NCBI RefSeq assembly: GCF_004339675.1
Contig: NZ_SLVM01000032.1
Span: 1-36,098, forward strand
Direction: 5' to 3'
DNA from: Rhodovulum steppense
GTDB taxonomy: Bacteria; Pseudomonadota; Alphaproteobacteria; Rhodobacterales; Rhodobacteraceae
Length of the DNA stretch: 36,098 nucleotides
Position numbers and translations under genes: made by a program. Below, piece after piece: positions 1 to 8,900 of the stretch; position 1 is the stretch's first letter, and the number at the start of each line of letters is the position of its first letter. Below the pieces are notes generated by a model. That model was not told the origin of the DNA. It saw only the letters and a program-made list of their open reading frames with translations, and ran no database searches.

Positions 1-184
1 GCCCGGGCTCGCAATTTTGATCTGGACCCCGGTCCGCGCATCACCATACCGGCCCGCGGCATGTCACGGCCGCACCTGAGAGGCCTGAAACATGAACGCA
101 CCCGATCACATGCTCAGAAGGTCAGAAAATCCTTGCATCGCAGGGCGCATCCAAACATGGACGCCGATAAGGGGTCACGATTCA

Positions 185-286
185 ATGCCGATTGGCCGTG
201 AAGGTATAGCCCTCAAGGCCCTCAGCGGCGCCATCGGCCTGATCCTCGTGATCCTGATCGTGCTGGTGCTGACCGGCCGCCTGTGA
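185..286 (+). CDS. Small single-pass membrane protein, 33 aa
   Basis: A very short ORF whose last 22 residues (LSGAIGLILVILIVLVLTGR region) form one strongly hydrophobic segment ending in a short basic tail, so an inner-membrane peptide is likely. The ATG at 185 is preceded by AAGGGG with a spacing of about 10 bases. An in-frame ATG at 92 would give 64 residues, but the extra N-terminus is polar and low in character, so I prefer the shorter form. A strong hairpin follows the stop codon. The function is unknown and I do not recognise a named family. The presence of a product is inferred from the ribosome binding site, the membrane segment and the terminator. Confidence 0.5.
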   Translation: MPIGREGIALKALSGAIGLILVILIVLVLTGRL

Positions 287-333
287 CGCGCCCCTGACGG
301 TCAGCCCCCCGGCCTGCTCGGACAAGGCCGGGT

Positions 334-361
334 AAGGAGACGGGACGCGGCCCGTCTCCTT
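334..361. terminator. Bidirectional intrinsic terminator
   Basis: An 11-base perfect stem AAGGAGACGGG / CCCGTCTCCTT with loop ACGCGG, followed by TTTC on the plus strand and preceded by A residues for the minus strand. It lies between the convergent genes ending at 286 (+) and 376 (-), so it can serve both. Confidence 0.75.
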
Positions 362-375
362 TCGCGTCGGTTCGC

Positions 376-609
376 TCAGCGCCGACGCACCGAGTTGCCG
401 CCTGCGAGGATGTTGTTGATCAGCGCGGCCACGGCAGCGTTCAGCGCATCCTTTTCGCCCGGCGGGGCAAATTCGTGCGCCGCGGCTGCATCCTGCAGGA
501 CGCCGACGATCTCCCTCTCTGGCAGGATGTTGCGGTCATTGAGCGCGAGCAGGAGCGATTCGCAGATTGCCAGCGCGGCGGTTCCGGCGATGTCGTTGGG
601 AACGTTCAT
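376..609 (-). CDS. Small hypothetical protein, 77 aa
   Basis: A mostly alpha-helical soluble protein, alanine-rich, with a middle part (ESLLLALNDRNILPEREI) and a basic C-terminus ending RRR. No catalytic motif or membrane segment is visible. I do not recognise a named family, though small helical proteins of this type occur in Rhodobacterales. The ATG at 609 has GAAGG about 11 bases upstream. A TTG at 627 would add six residues. The gene diverges from the Crp/Fnr regulator at 788, and the two start codons flank a palindromic EcfG-type promoter at 664-690. General stress control is therefore likely, but this is inference from the promoter only. Confidence 0.6.
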   Translation of the reverse strand: MNVPNDIAGTAALAICESLLLALNDRNILPEREIVGVLQDAAAAHEFAPPGEKDALNAAVAALINNILAGGNSVRRR

Positions 610-663
610 GATCGGCTGCGCCTTCAATTCCTAGGAAACGATTCGGGTCTGCGTCGACCGCAT

Positions 664-690
664 GGAACGCTTCGGCAGCATAGGCGTTCC
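664..690. promoter_or_regulatory. Bidirectional EcfG-type (general stress) promoter
   Basis: On the plus strand GGAAC (664-668) and CGTT (685-688) are separated by 16 bases. On the minus strand GGAAC (690-686) and CGTT (669-666) are also separated by exactly 16 bases. The two promoters overlap as one palindrome, GGAACG-N15-CGTTCC. The match is to the known EcfG/SigT consensus of alphaproteobacteria. Predicted transcripts start about 90 bases before the Crp gene (788) and about 50 bases before the minus-strand gene (609). Confidence 0.75.
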
Positions 691-787
691 CTGACGGTCG
701 CGACTGATCGAGAGCAGTGTCAGGCGCTTCTTTTCGGCCCCTCGGCAGCTGCGCGACAGACAGCCCATCCTCACCGGAGCCTTTCCC

Positions 788-1519
788 ATGCTGATGCTGC
801 AAAGCCCGCTGACACGAAAGCTCGCGGCCTATGTCGCCCTGTCGGGCGCCGATCTGGAGACTCTGGCGCGCCTGCACAGGCGCCGACGGAGCTTTCAGTC
901 CGGTCACGAGCTGATCCATGAGGGGCAGGGCAGGGCCTCGGCCTTCATCCTGTCCGAAGGCTGGGCGTACTCCTACAAGCTTCTGCCGGATGGCGGGCGG
1001 CAGATCGTCGATTTTCATATCCCCGGCGACTTCCTCGGGCTGCGCAGCATCCTTTTCCGGACTGCCGATCATTCCATCGAGGCCATAACCCGCATTGAGG
1101 CGACCGAGGTCCTGGCCCCGGACATCCTGGATGCCTTTGCCGAGGCCCCGCGTCTGGCCACCGCCGTCCTCTGGGCGGCATCGCGCGACGAGGCGGTGGT
1201 GGTGGAGCATCTGGTCAACGTCGGTCGGCGTTCGGCTGAGGAGCGCATGGCGCATTTCCTGCTGGAACTCGGGGCGCGGCTGGCCCTCGTGGGGGCGGGC
1301 GACCGGACCGGTTTCGATTGCCCGCTGACGCAATATCACCTCGCCGATGCGTTGGGGCTGAGCGCGGTGCATGTCAACCGCGTGCTGCGCCACCTGCGCG
1401 AGGAGGGCCTCGTGACCTTCCGGAACGGGCGCGTGGACTTCGACGATTTCGACAGGCTCAAGAAGGTCGCCGCGTTCGACACCGGCTATCTCGATCAGGA
1501 CGGCCCGCTGCTGCGCTGA
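788..1519 (+). CDS. Crp/Fnr family transcriptional regulator
   Basis: 243 residues, the usual length of the family. An N-terminal cyclic-nucleotide-type beta-roll spans about residues 20-130 (HELIHEGQGRASAFILSEGW; IPGDFLGL), followed by a dimer helix and a C-terminal winged helix-turn-helix at about 170-225 (LTQYHLADALGLSAVHVNRV LRHLREEGL is read across the recognition helix). No cysteine cluster for an Fnr iron-sulfur centre is seen, so the signal is not evident. The ATG at 788 has GGAG 8 bases upstream. It is driven by the plus half of the EcfG-type promoter at 664-690. It is followed convergently by a small charged protein, the same arrangement as the broken copy at 25.2-25.6 kb. Target genes are unknown. 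Confidence 0.9.
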   Translation: MLMLQSPLTRKLAAYVALSGADLETLARLHRRRRSFQSGHELIHEGQGRASAFILSEGWAYSYKLLPDGGRQIVDFHIPGDFLGLRSILFRTADHSIEAITRIEATEVLAPDILDAFAEAPRLATAVLWAASRDEAVVVEHLVNVGRRSAEERMAHFLLELGARLALVGAGDRTGFDCPLTQYHLADALGLSAVHVNRVLRHLREEGLVTFRNGRVDFDDFDRLKKVAAFDTGYLDQDGPLLR

Positions 1520-1525
1520 GTGCCC

Positions 1526-1548
1526 TCCCCGGCAGGTCCAGCCGGGGA
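1526..1548. terminator. Hairpin between convergent genes
   Basis: Perfect 8-base stem TCCCCGGC / GCCGGGGA with a 7-base loop, located just after the Crp stop codon and before the end of the convergent small gene. There is no T-run, so termination is plausible rather than certain. Confidence 0.45.
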
Positions 1549-1564
1549 AGGTCAGTGCGGACGC

Positions 1565-1759
1565 TTATGCCAGCGCGCGGGCGGCTGCGTCCAGTTCGCG
1601 GCTGCACTCGCTGTCGTGCTTTGCGGCCATGGCCTTCTCGGCCGCCTGATAATGCTTCAGCGCGGCGTCCTTCCTCGGTCCGGCGGGCGCCTTGTCCCAG
1701 GCCGCCTTGACGGACTTCATCTTCTCGGCGGTGCCGGGTACGGGGGATTTCGCGTCCAT
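1565..1759 (-). CDS. Small charged helical protein (copy 1), 64 aa
   Basis: A lysine- and alanine-rich protein with the core KMKSVKAAWDKAPAGP and a second half KDAALKHYQAAEKA, probably two amphipathic helices joined at the Pro-Ala-Gly-Pro turn. A paralogue lies at 25414-25602, with 44 of 54 aligned residues identical. Both copies sit convergent to a Crp/Fnr gene or its remnant, so the pair is a duplicated module. The ATG at 1759 has AAGGA 8 bases upstream. A conserved 14-base element lies 167 bases upstream. No family name or function is known to me. A cytoplasmic stress role is a guess from the neighbourhood. Confidence 0.75.
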   Translation of the reverse strand: MDAKSPVPGTAEKMKSVKAAWDKAPAGPRKDAALKHYQAAEKAMAAKHDSECSRELDAAARALA

Positions 1760-1925
1760 GGGCTTCGTCCTTGCTGGGTCTGCCCGAATTGACGAAGCCT
1801 CCCTGCCGGGCCGGACGAGTGCCCGGTTGCCGAGCAGGGAAGCTTCGCCGTCGCTCGAAACAGACAACCGACGGCGGAATATGGTGCCGTCACGAACACC
1901 CTACCGACGCTTCTCGCGGGTGTTA

Positions 1926-1939
1926 CTGACGTAGGTTGG
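1926..1939 (-). promoter_or_regulatory. Shared upstream element, copy A
   Basis: Read in the direction of the downstream gene the sequence is CCAACCTACGTCAG. Copies B (25764-25777) and C (31029-31042) read CTAACCTGCGTCAG and are likewise upstream of small genes in the same orientation. It may be a promoter part or an operator; which one cannot be told from sequence. Confidence 0.45.
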
Positions 1940-1989
1940 CGTCGCACGGATTAGTTTCGTCACGATCCATGACCCCCGGAAAAGCGATG

Positions 1990-2011
1990 GGGCCGGGGTT
2001 GCCCCTGGCCC
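1990..2011 (-). terminator. Terminator of the OmpA-like gene
   Basis: On the minus strand, GGGCCAGGGG and CCCCGGCCC pair with one bulged base around the loop CAA, and CGCTTTT follows a few bases later. It lies 29 bases beyond the stop codon of the lipoprotein gene. Confidence 0.5.
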
Positions 2012-2039
2012 TCGCCACTGTCGCAACCGACTACTGAGT

Positions 2040-2684
2040 TCAGTTGGTCGGTGTGATCACGATCTCGACCCGGCGGTTCTGCGCCCGGCCGGCGGCGGTC
2101 GCATTGGACGTGATCGGCTCGTAGAAACCGCGCCCGGAGACCGTGATCCGCGACGCGGCGGTCCCGGCGGCGATGAGCTTGCGCGCCACCGCCATCGCCC
2201 GCTCCTGGCTGAGCTGGTTGTTGTAGGCCGCCGAGCCGACATTGTCGGTGTGACCGACCACGCGGACCGTCGAGGCCGGATGCTGCCGCAGACTGTCCGA
2301 TACCGCTCGCAGCGCCGGACGGAACCCCGGATCGACGACCGAAGACGCGGTGCGGAACGTGACCGACTCGGGCAGGATCACCCGAAGTTGGGATCCGGTG
2401 TTGGTGATGTCGGCGCCGGTGCCGGCAAGCGAGCGCCGCAACTCCCGTTCCTGCGCTGCCATCTGCGCCCCGATGGCGCCGCCGACGGCCGCTCCGACCG
2501 CGCCGCCGATGACCGTTGCCCGGGTATCGCCGCCGATGACCTGGCCTGCTGCGGCCCCGGTCAGCCCGCCGATGATCGCGCCGGTCCCGGGCTGGTTGGC
2601 CGTGCCGTCGGGATTGGTGCACCCCGCCAGTGTCAGCGCTGCCGTCGTGATGGCAATCGCGATAGTCCTTCGATATCCGCCCAT
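2040..2684 (-). CDS. OmpA-family outer membrane lipoprotein
   Basis: 214 residues. A signal peptide ends in a lipobox TLAGC with the lipidated cysteine at 22. A glycine-zipper segment follows at about 35-90 (GAIIGGLTGAAAGQVIGG; VIGGAVGAAVGGAIGA), then an OmpA C-terminal peptidoglycan-binding domain at about 105-214. This has the hallmark VVGHTDNVGS, SQERAMAVARKL and AGRAQNRRVEI. The protein should be anchored in the outer membrane and hold peptidoglycan. The ATG at 2684 has AAGGGGG 7 bases upstream; an upstream in-frame extension has no signal-peptide character. About 270 bases separate it from the glucan synthase gene, and I see no gene in that stretch. Confidence 0.9.
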   Translation of the reverse strand: MGGYRRTIAIAITTAALTLAGCTNPDGTANQPGTGAIIGGLTGAAAGQVIGGDTRATVIGGAVGAAVGGAIGAQMAAQERELRRSLAGTGADITNTGSQLRVILPESVTFRTASSVVDPGFRPALRAVSDSLRQHPASTVRVVGHTDNVGSAAYNNQLSQERAMAVARKLIAAGTAASRITVSGRGFYEPITSNATAAGRAQNRRVEIVITPTN

Positions 2685-2952
2685 CGTGCATCCCCCTTGA
2701 TGGAGAGCCCCGGCCATGCATGTGCGCGACTGACTCCCCCAATGATCCGGACAATGGCAGGGACGCGGATCATCCGGGCTGATCTGAATTAGCTTGAAAT
2801 CAAAAATACTTGGGCTTTCCGCGCGCAGAGCACCGCGTCGGGCCGGCTTGAGGTCGACGGGTTTCGCGGGGGCCGGGTGAAGGTCCGTCAAGTGCTGTCG
2901 GGGCGGTGAAGACCAGGCCCCGCTGGCCGGCGCGGCAACGGCGCGGTCCGCC

Positions 2953-5900
2953 TCACATGACCGGGGGCGAAGGGACAGGACTCAGGGTGACGGCCAGACG
3001 GTGCGATCCGCCCGAGAGCTTGACGGTCAGCCGCCCGTCTGCCGGGTGAAGGGGCGCGCCATCCAGCGTCGCCGTGGCAATGCCGTGGCCGGTCCGGCCG
3101 GGGTTGTCGATGGTGATTGCCAGCCGGGTTCTGCCGATCGTGACGGTGGCGGACATCCGCGGCCAGGCTTTCGGAAAGCAGGGGTTCAGGACGAGGTCCC
3201 CGCCTGCGCGGGTCAGACCCAGCAGGCCCTCGATCCCCGCGCGATACATCCAGGCCGCCGACCCGGTGTACCACGTCCAGCCGCCGCGCCCCGCATGGGG
3301 CGCGCTGGCATAGACATCGGCGGCGACCACATAGGGCTCGACCTTGTAGCGGGCGGCATCCTCTGGCGTCAGGGCGTGGTTGATCGGGTTGAGCATCGCG
3401 AACAGCCGCCCCGCGGCGTCGCCGTCGCCCATGCGGGCGTGTGCCAGCACCGCCCAGATCGCAGCGTGCGTGTACTGCCCGCCGTTTTCGCGCAGGCCCG
3501 GGGGATAACCCTTGATGTAGCCCGGATCCTGCGGGGTGGCGTCGAAGGGCGGCGCGAACAGCAGGGCGAGGCCGGGGTCGGGGCGGATCAGGTGTTCGGT
3601 CATCGATGCCATGGCGGACGCGGCGCGCTCGGGATCTGCCGCGCCCGAGAGGACGGCCCAGCTCTGCGCGATGCTGTCGATGCGGCATTCCCGGGATGCG
3701 GCCGACCCCAGTGGCGTGCCGTCGTCATAGGTGCCGCGGCGATACCAGGCGCCGTCCCAGCCCTCGCGTTCTATGGCCTGCCGCACCGCCTCGGCGTGGC
3801 GGCGCCAGCGTTCGGCCCGCGCGGGGTCGCGGGGCCGCGCCAGCGGCGCCATTGCCTCGATGGTGGCGATCAGCAGCCAGCCCAGCCAGACCGAGGTGCC
3901 GCGCCCCCTCTCGCCCACGCGGTTCATGCCGTCATTCCAGTCGCCTGTGCCGATCAGCGGCATGCCGTTCTCGCCGGTCAGCGAGATCGCCTGATCGAGG
4001 CCCCGCGCGCAGTGTTCGAACAGGCTTGCGCTCTGGTCCGAGACGCTGGGCAGGAAGAAATCGTCATGCACGCCCGGCAGCAGCGCCGGGCCCTCGATAA
4101 AGGGCACCTCCTCGTCCAGCACGTCGGCATCGCCGGACACCGCCACATACTGCGCCACCGCATGGCCCAGCCAGACCCGGTCGTCCGAGATCCGGGTGCG
4201 CACGCCTTGGCCCGAATGCGGCAGCCACCAGTGCAGAACATCGCCTTCGGGGAACTGGCGCGCGGCCGCACGCAGCAGATGCGCCCGCGTCAGGTCCGGC
4301 CGCAGGGCGGCCAGCGCCATGCCGTCCTGCAACTGGTCGCGGAAGCCGTAGGCGCCGCTGGCCTGATAGAACCCCGCCCGCGCCCAGATCCGGCAGGCGA
4401 GCGTCTGATAGAGCAGCCAGCCGTTCAGCATGATGTCCATCGCGCGGTCGGGCGAGGTCACCTGAACTGCGCCCAGCAGGTCTGCCCAGTGTTCCGTCAC
4501 TTCGGCAAGCGTCGCCTCGGGGTCGGTGGCGCGATGGCGCAGGATCAATTCGCGCGCTGCCTCGCGGCTGTCGGCCTGGCCCAGCAGGAACAGCACCTCC
4601 ACGCTCTCGCCCGGGGCCAGCACGATGCGGCGTTGCAGGGCGGCGCAGGGGTCGAGCGCGGGGCCGGTTCGGCCGGACAGGGGCGCGGCCCCGATCCCCT
4701 CGGGGTTTGCCATGCCGCCGCCGACGCCGAGGATCTCGGCCCGGTCGGCGCTGTGGCTGGCGGTGCCGGCGCCCAGATCGGCGAAGGCCACGCGGCCCGC
4801 GAAGGCGAGGGAGAACGGGTTGCGGGCAAGGATGGCGCCGGTCTCCGGGTCGGCCTCGGTGATGACATGGCGCAGGGTCGCTCCGCGCGACGGCCCCAGC
4901 ACCCATTCGACATAGGCGGTCACCGACAGCGGACGCGGGCGGTCGGTGGTATTGCGCAGCGTCAGGTGGGTGATCTTGACGGGGTCCTCCAGCGGCACGA
5001 ACTGCACCATCCGCGCGTCGATCCCGTTGGCGGCATGCTCGAAAGTGCTGTGGCCGAATCCGTGGCGCGCGACATAGAGGCCGCTGTCGCGGATCGGTCG
5101 AGCCGTCGGCGTCCAGGTCGCGCCGCTGTCGAGGTCGTGCAGCAAGATCGCCTCGCCCGCCGGGTCCATGACGGGGTCGTTCGACCAGGGCGTGATCTGA
5201 TTCTCGCGGCTGTTGACGGCCCAGACATGGCCCGCGCCCAGCGCCGAGACCTGAAAGCCGAAGCCCGGGTTGGCGATCACGTTGATCCAGGGGGCTGGCG
5301 TCGTCTGCCCATCGCGCAGGACGGTGACGTATTCGCGCCCGCCGTCAGCAAAGCCGCCGGTGCCGTTGAAGAACTCCAGCCTGGAGGTGTCGAAGGCTGG
5401 GGCGGACGGCCCTGCGGTTTGCGGGCGGGCGAGCGCCCGCCGTCGCGGCGGGGTGGCGGCGGGCGCCGCGTCGATCTGCTGGCCGATGCTGCCCCGGCCG
5501 GCGACCAGCACCACACTGGCCACAGCCAGCAGCAGTGCCCGCGCCTCCGGCCCGATCAGGTCGCTGCGCAGCACATGTACAGCGCCGTCGGCCATCCCCT
5601 CGGGCGGCTGCGCGCGCGGCCGCGACCGGGCCGAGCGCACCGCGACCTCGATCATGGTCTGCAAATCCTGCACATAGGAGGCCGCGCGGTCGTTCAGCAC
5701 CACCACATCGACGGCAAGCTGCCGCATCCGCAGGTATTCATGGGCCGCCAGAACCTCCTGCAATCTTGGCGCGTCCTCTGCATCCTCGATGCGCAACAGG
5801 ATGATGGGCAGATCGCCCGAGATCGCATGGGGCCACAGCGCAGACTGAGGCCCCACCCCGACCAGGATGGTGGCGGCGGGCACCCGCAACCGGGCGTCCG

Positions 5901-8900
5901 CCCGGATCAACATGCCGCCGAGGCGCTGGAAATCGGCCGCCGCGGCATGGGTGATGTCCAGATGCCGCAGCTGCACCTGCGCCTGCGTCCAGGCCAGCGT
6001 GACCGCCCGGCCAAAGGCTGACGGGTCGCGGTGGCGGTCCACCAGGTCAAGGAGCACATCCGGGTCGTCGGCGACCATGGTCCAGAAGGTCACCCGCGCC
6101 ATCCCCCCCGCGGGCACCACCACCGACCGGCGGATGGCAAAGATCGGGTCCAGCACCGTGCCGATGCTCTGCGACAGCGGCGCAGTGGCCATGGCCGCCC
6201 GGCCGATGCTGCCGCCCGCGCCGACGAACCTCGCCCGGTCCGTCTCGATCTGGATCGGCGCGGCCTCCGCCCCCTCGACCACGGCGATGTGGGCGGCCCA
6301 GACCTCGGGGTCGGTGGGGGACCGGCGGCGGCGCGTGGCGACTATCACGCCCAGCTCGGGCAGGTAGTCGGTCACGACGAACAGCTTGGAGAACGCCGGA
6401 TGCGCCACATCGGCCGCCAGCGGCGCCAGCACCAGCTCGGCATAGGAGGTCAGGTCGATCTCGCGCGCCCGGCGGCCGGTGTTGGTCAACGTCACCCGCC
6501 GCGCCTCGGCGTCGTCCTCGGCCGAGACGACGACCTCGGTCAGGGTCGTCAGGTCATCGGTCTGGTGGGTAAAGGCGGCGTGATGCTCGCTGAACACCGC
6601 CCCGTGGCGGGCAGGATCGGCGCCGGTGGGCTGCATGCCTGCGGACCAGAGCGCGCCTGACGCCCGGTCGCGCAGGAAGATGAACGCCCCCTGCCCCGCC
6701 GTCGTCGGATCGTCGCGCCAGCGCGTCACCGCCAGGTCGCGCCAGCGGCTGTAGCCCGCCCCCTTCGGCGTCAGGACCACCCCATAGGTTCCGTTCGAGA
6801 GCAGATGCGCCGTGGGTGCGGCCTCCGCCGGGGCGGGGAACCGGCGGACCACCGGCTGGGAGGCGGGTTCGGGCGCGGTGGCGAGCACCTCGCGCGCGCG
6901 GGGCGGCGCATCGGTGGCATCGCGCGGCACCCGCTCCTGCAGCAGCAACTCCACCGCCCGGATCATCGGTTCGGCGTGGAAGCGTGCACGCAGGCGGCTG
7001 TCCTGCACGCAATTGGCGATGGCGGCGATGGTCATGCCCTGGTGATGGGCCATGAAACTGCGCACGATGGCGCGGTCGGCCCCGGCCGGCAGGCGTGTCG
7101 GGGTGAAATCCACCGCCTCGTAGAAGCCGAACCGCCCCTCGGCCCCCAGCGCCGCCAGCCGGGCAAAGTTGCGCAGCGCGGCCGCCGGGTCGACCATGGC
7201 CGCCAGCGCCGTTGCATAGGGCGCGACCACACGGTCCGCGCCCAGGCCGCGCTTCAGCCCCAGCCCGGGCACGCCGAAGTTGGAATACTGAAACGTCATC
7301 TCCAGATCGCGGGCGTTGTAGGCGGATTCCGACACGCCCCAGGGGATACCCAGCGTCTCGGCATAGGCGCGCTGGCGGGCAACGATGCGGCGGCCAGTTT
7401 CCTCCAGTGTTGAACCCATCGGTTCCTGCAGCACGAGGGACGGCATCAGGTATTCGAACATGCTTCCCGACCAGGAGACCAGCGCCGAGCCCGCGCCCAG
7501 CGGGGTCGCCGCACGGCCCAGGCGGAACCAGTGGCGGGTCGGCACGTCGCCCTTGGCGATGGCGACGAGGCTTGCCAGCCGCGCCTCCGAGGCGAGAAGA
7601 TCGTAGCAGCTGTGGTCCAGCCGGTTTGTGGCCAGCGAAAAGCCGATGGAGAGGAGTTTCTTGTCGCAGTCGAGCAGAAATGCGAAGTCCATGCCGGTCG
7701 CGACCGCGCGGGCGGTGCGTTCGACCGCGGCAAGGCGGGGGCCGAGATCCAGATTGCGGTCGGCGACGTGGCCGGCCAGCCCCGCGCGCATGGCCTCGCA
7801 CCAGAAGGCCTCGTCCGAGGCGGGATCGCAGGCGGCACGGGCATGCGCCGCGGCGCCCTCGGCCAGCGACAGCAACCGGTCGAGCGGCGCACCCTCCGCC
7901 AGCGCCTTTGCCAGGCCCGCCAGCAGATCGTCCAGCGCCGGGTCGGGCGCGACGGCAAGCGCGCGTTCGGCCAGCCGCAGGCCATCGCGCAGGCCGGCGC
8001 GCCAGTCCGCACCCCTGGTGGGCGCCGCCCGCCATTCGGCGCAGGCCTGCGCCACCGCGATCAGGTGCCCGGCCAGATTGCCGCTGTCGACCGAGGATAC
8101 ATAGCCCGGCTCCAGCACGCGCAGGTCGTCGGTGGCGTGCCAGTTGTGCAGATGGCCCCGGAACCGGGGCATGCGCTGCATGGTGGCCAGCGTCCGCTCC
8201 AGCCGCGTCAGGGCATTGGCCCGCCCGATCCAGCCCAGATCATGCGCCGCGGTCACGGACAGAAGATACATGCCGATATTCGTCGGAGAGGTGCGCCGCG
8301 CCAGCGCCGGGCCGGGGGTTTCCTGGAAGTTGTCGGGCGGCAGGAAGTTGTCGGCCGCGGTGACGAAGGTCTCGAAATAGCGCCAGGTGCTGCGAGCGAT
8401 CAGCCGCAGGCCTTGTGTGTCCGCCTGCGTCAGGGGGCCTCGGCGGTGCAGCGGCGCGGGCTGGCTGATGCGGTGGGCGACGGCGGGGCTGGCGAGCCAC
8501 AGCAGGGCGAAGGGCAGCACCAGCGGCCCGACCGCGGGGTTGAGCGCCGCCGCCCCGCCCGCCACGCCGAGGCCAAGCGTGATACCCAAACCCATGCGCC
8601 GGTACGCACCGGGCTGGTCACCCTTCGTCGTCTGCGCCGCCGTCACCCATTCCAGCAGGTTGCGGCGCGACACACCCAGCCGCCAGGCGGTGCGCAGGAT
8701 CGCGTCGCCCATCCGCAGGGCGGTGTCGGGCAGGAAGGTGACCGCCAGCATGATCTGCGCCAGCGCCGCACGCGCGTCCGCACCCAGCGCCGCGACATGG
8801 CTGCGCGCCGTGATCCCGGCCCGGCCAGGCTGCAACACGAAGGGCAGCGGCAGCAGATGCGGCAGCGCGAGCATCGCCAGCACCGCCAGCGTCCAGCCCA

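Noticed and set aside
1-202. Open plus-strand frame from the window edge
   Set aside because: It stays open for about 67 codons, but the translation shows no family features and overlaps a better-supported small gene; too little to call the end of a gene.
3001-6021. Long plus-strand open frame (over 1000 codons) inside the glucan synthase gene
   Set aside because: It is antisense to a clear family member and has no recognisable domain; its length comes from high-GC codon bias on the true strand. The other long antisense frames at 7.2-11.1 kb are the same.
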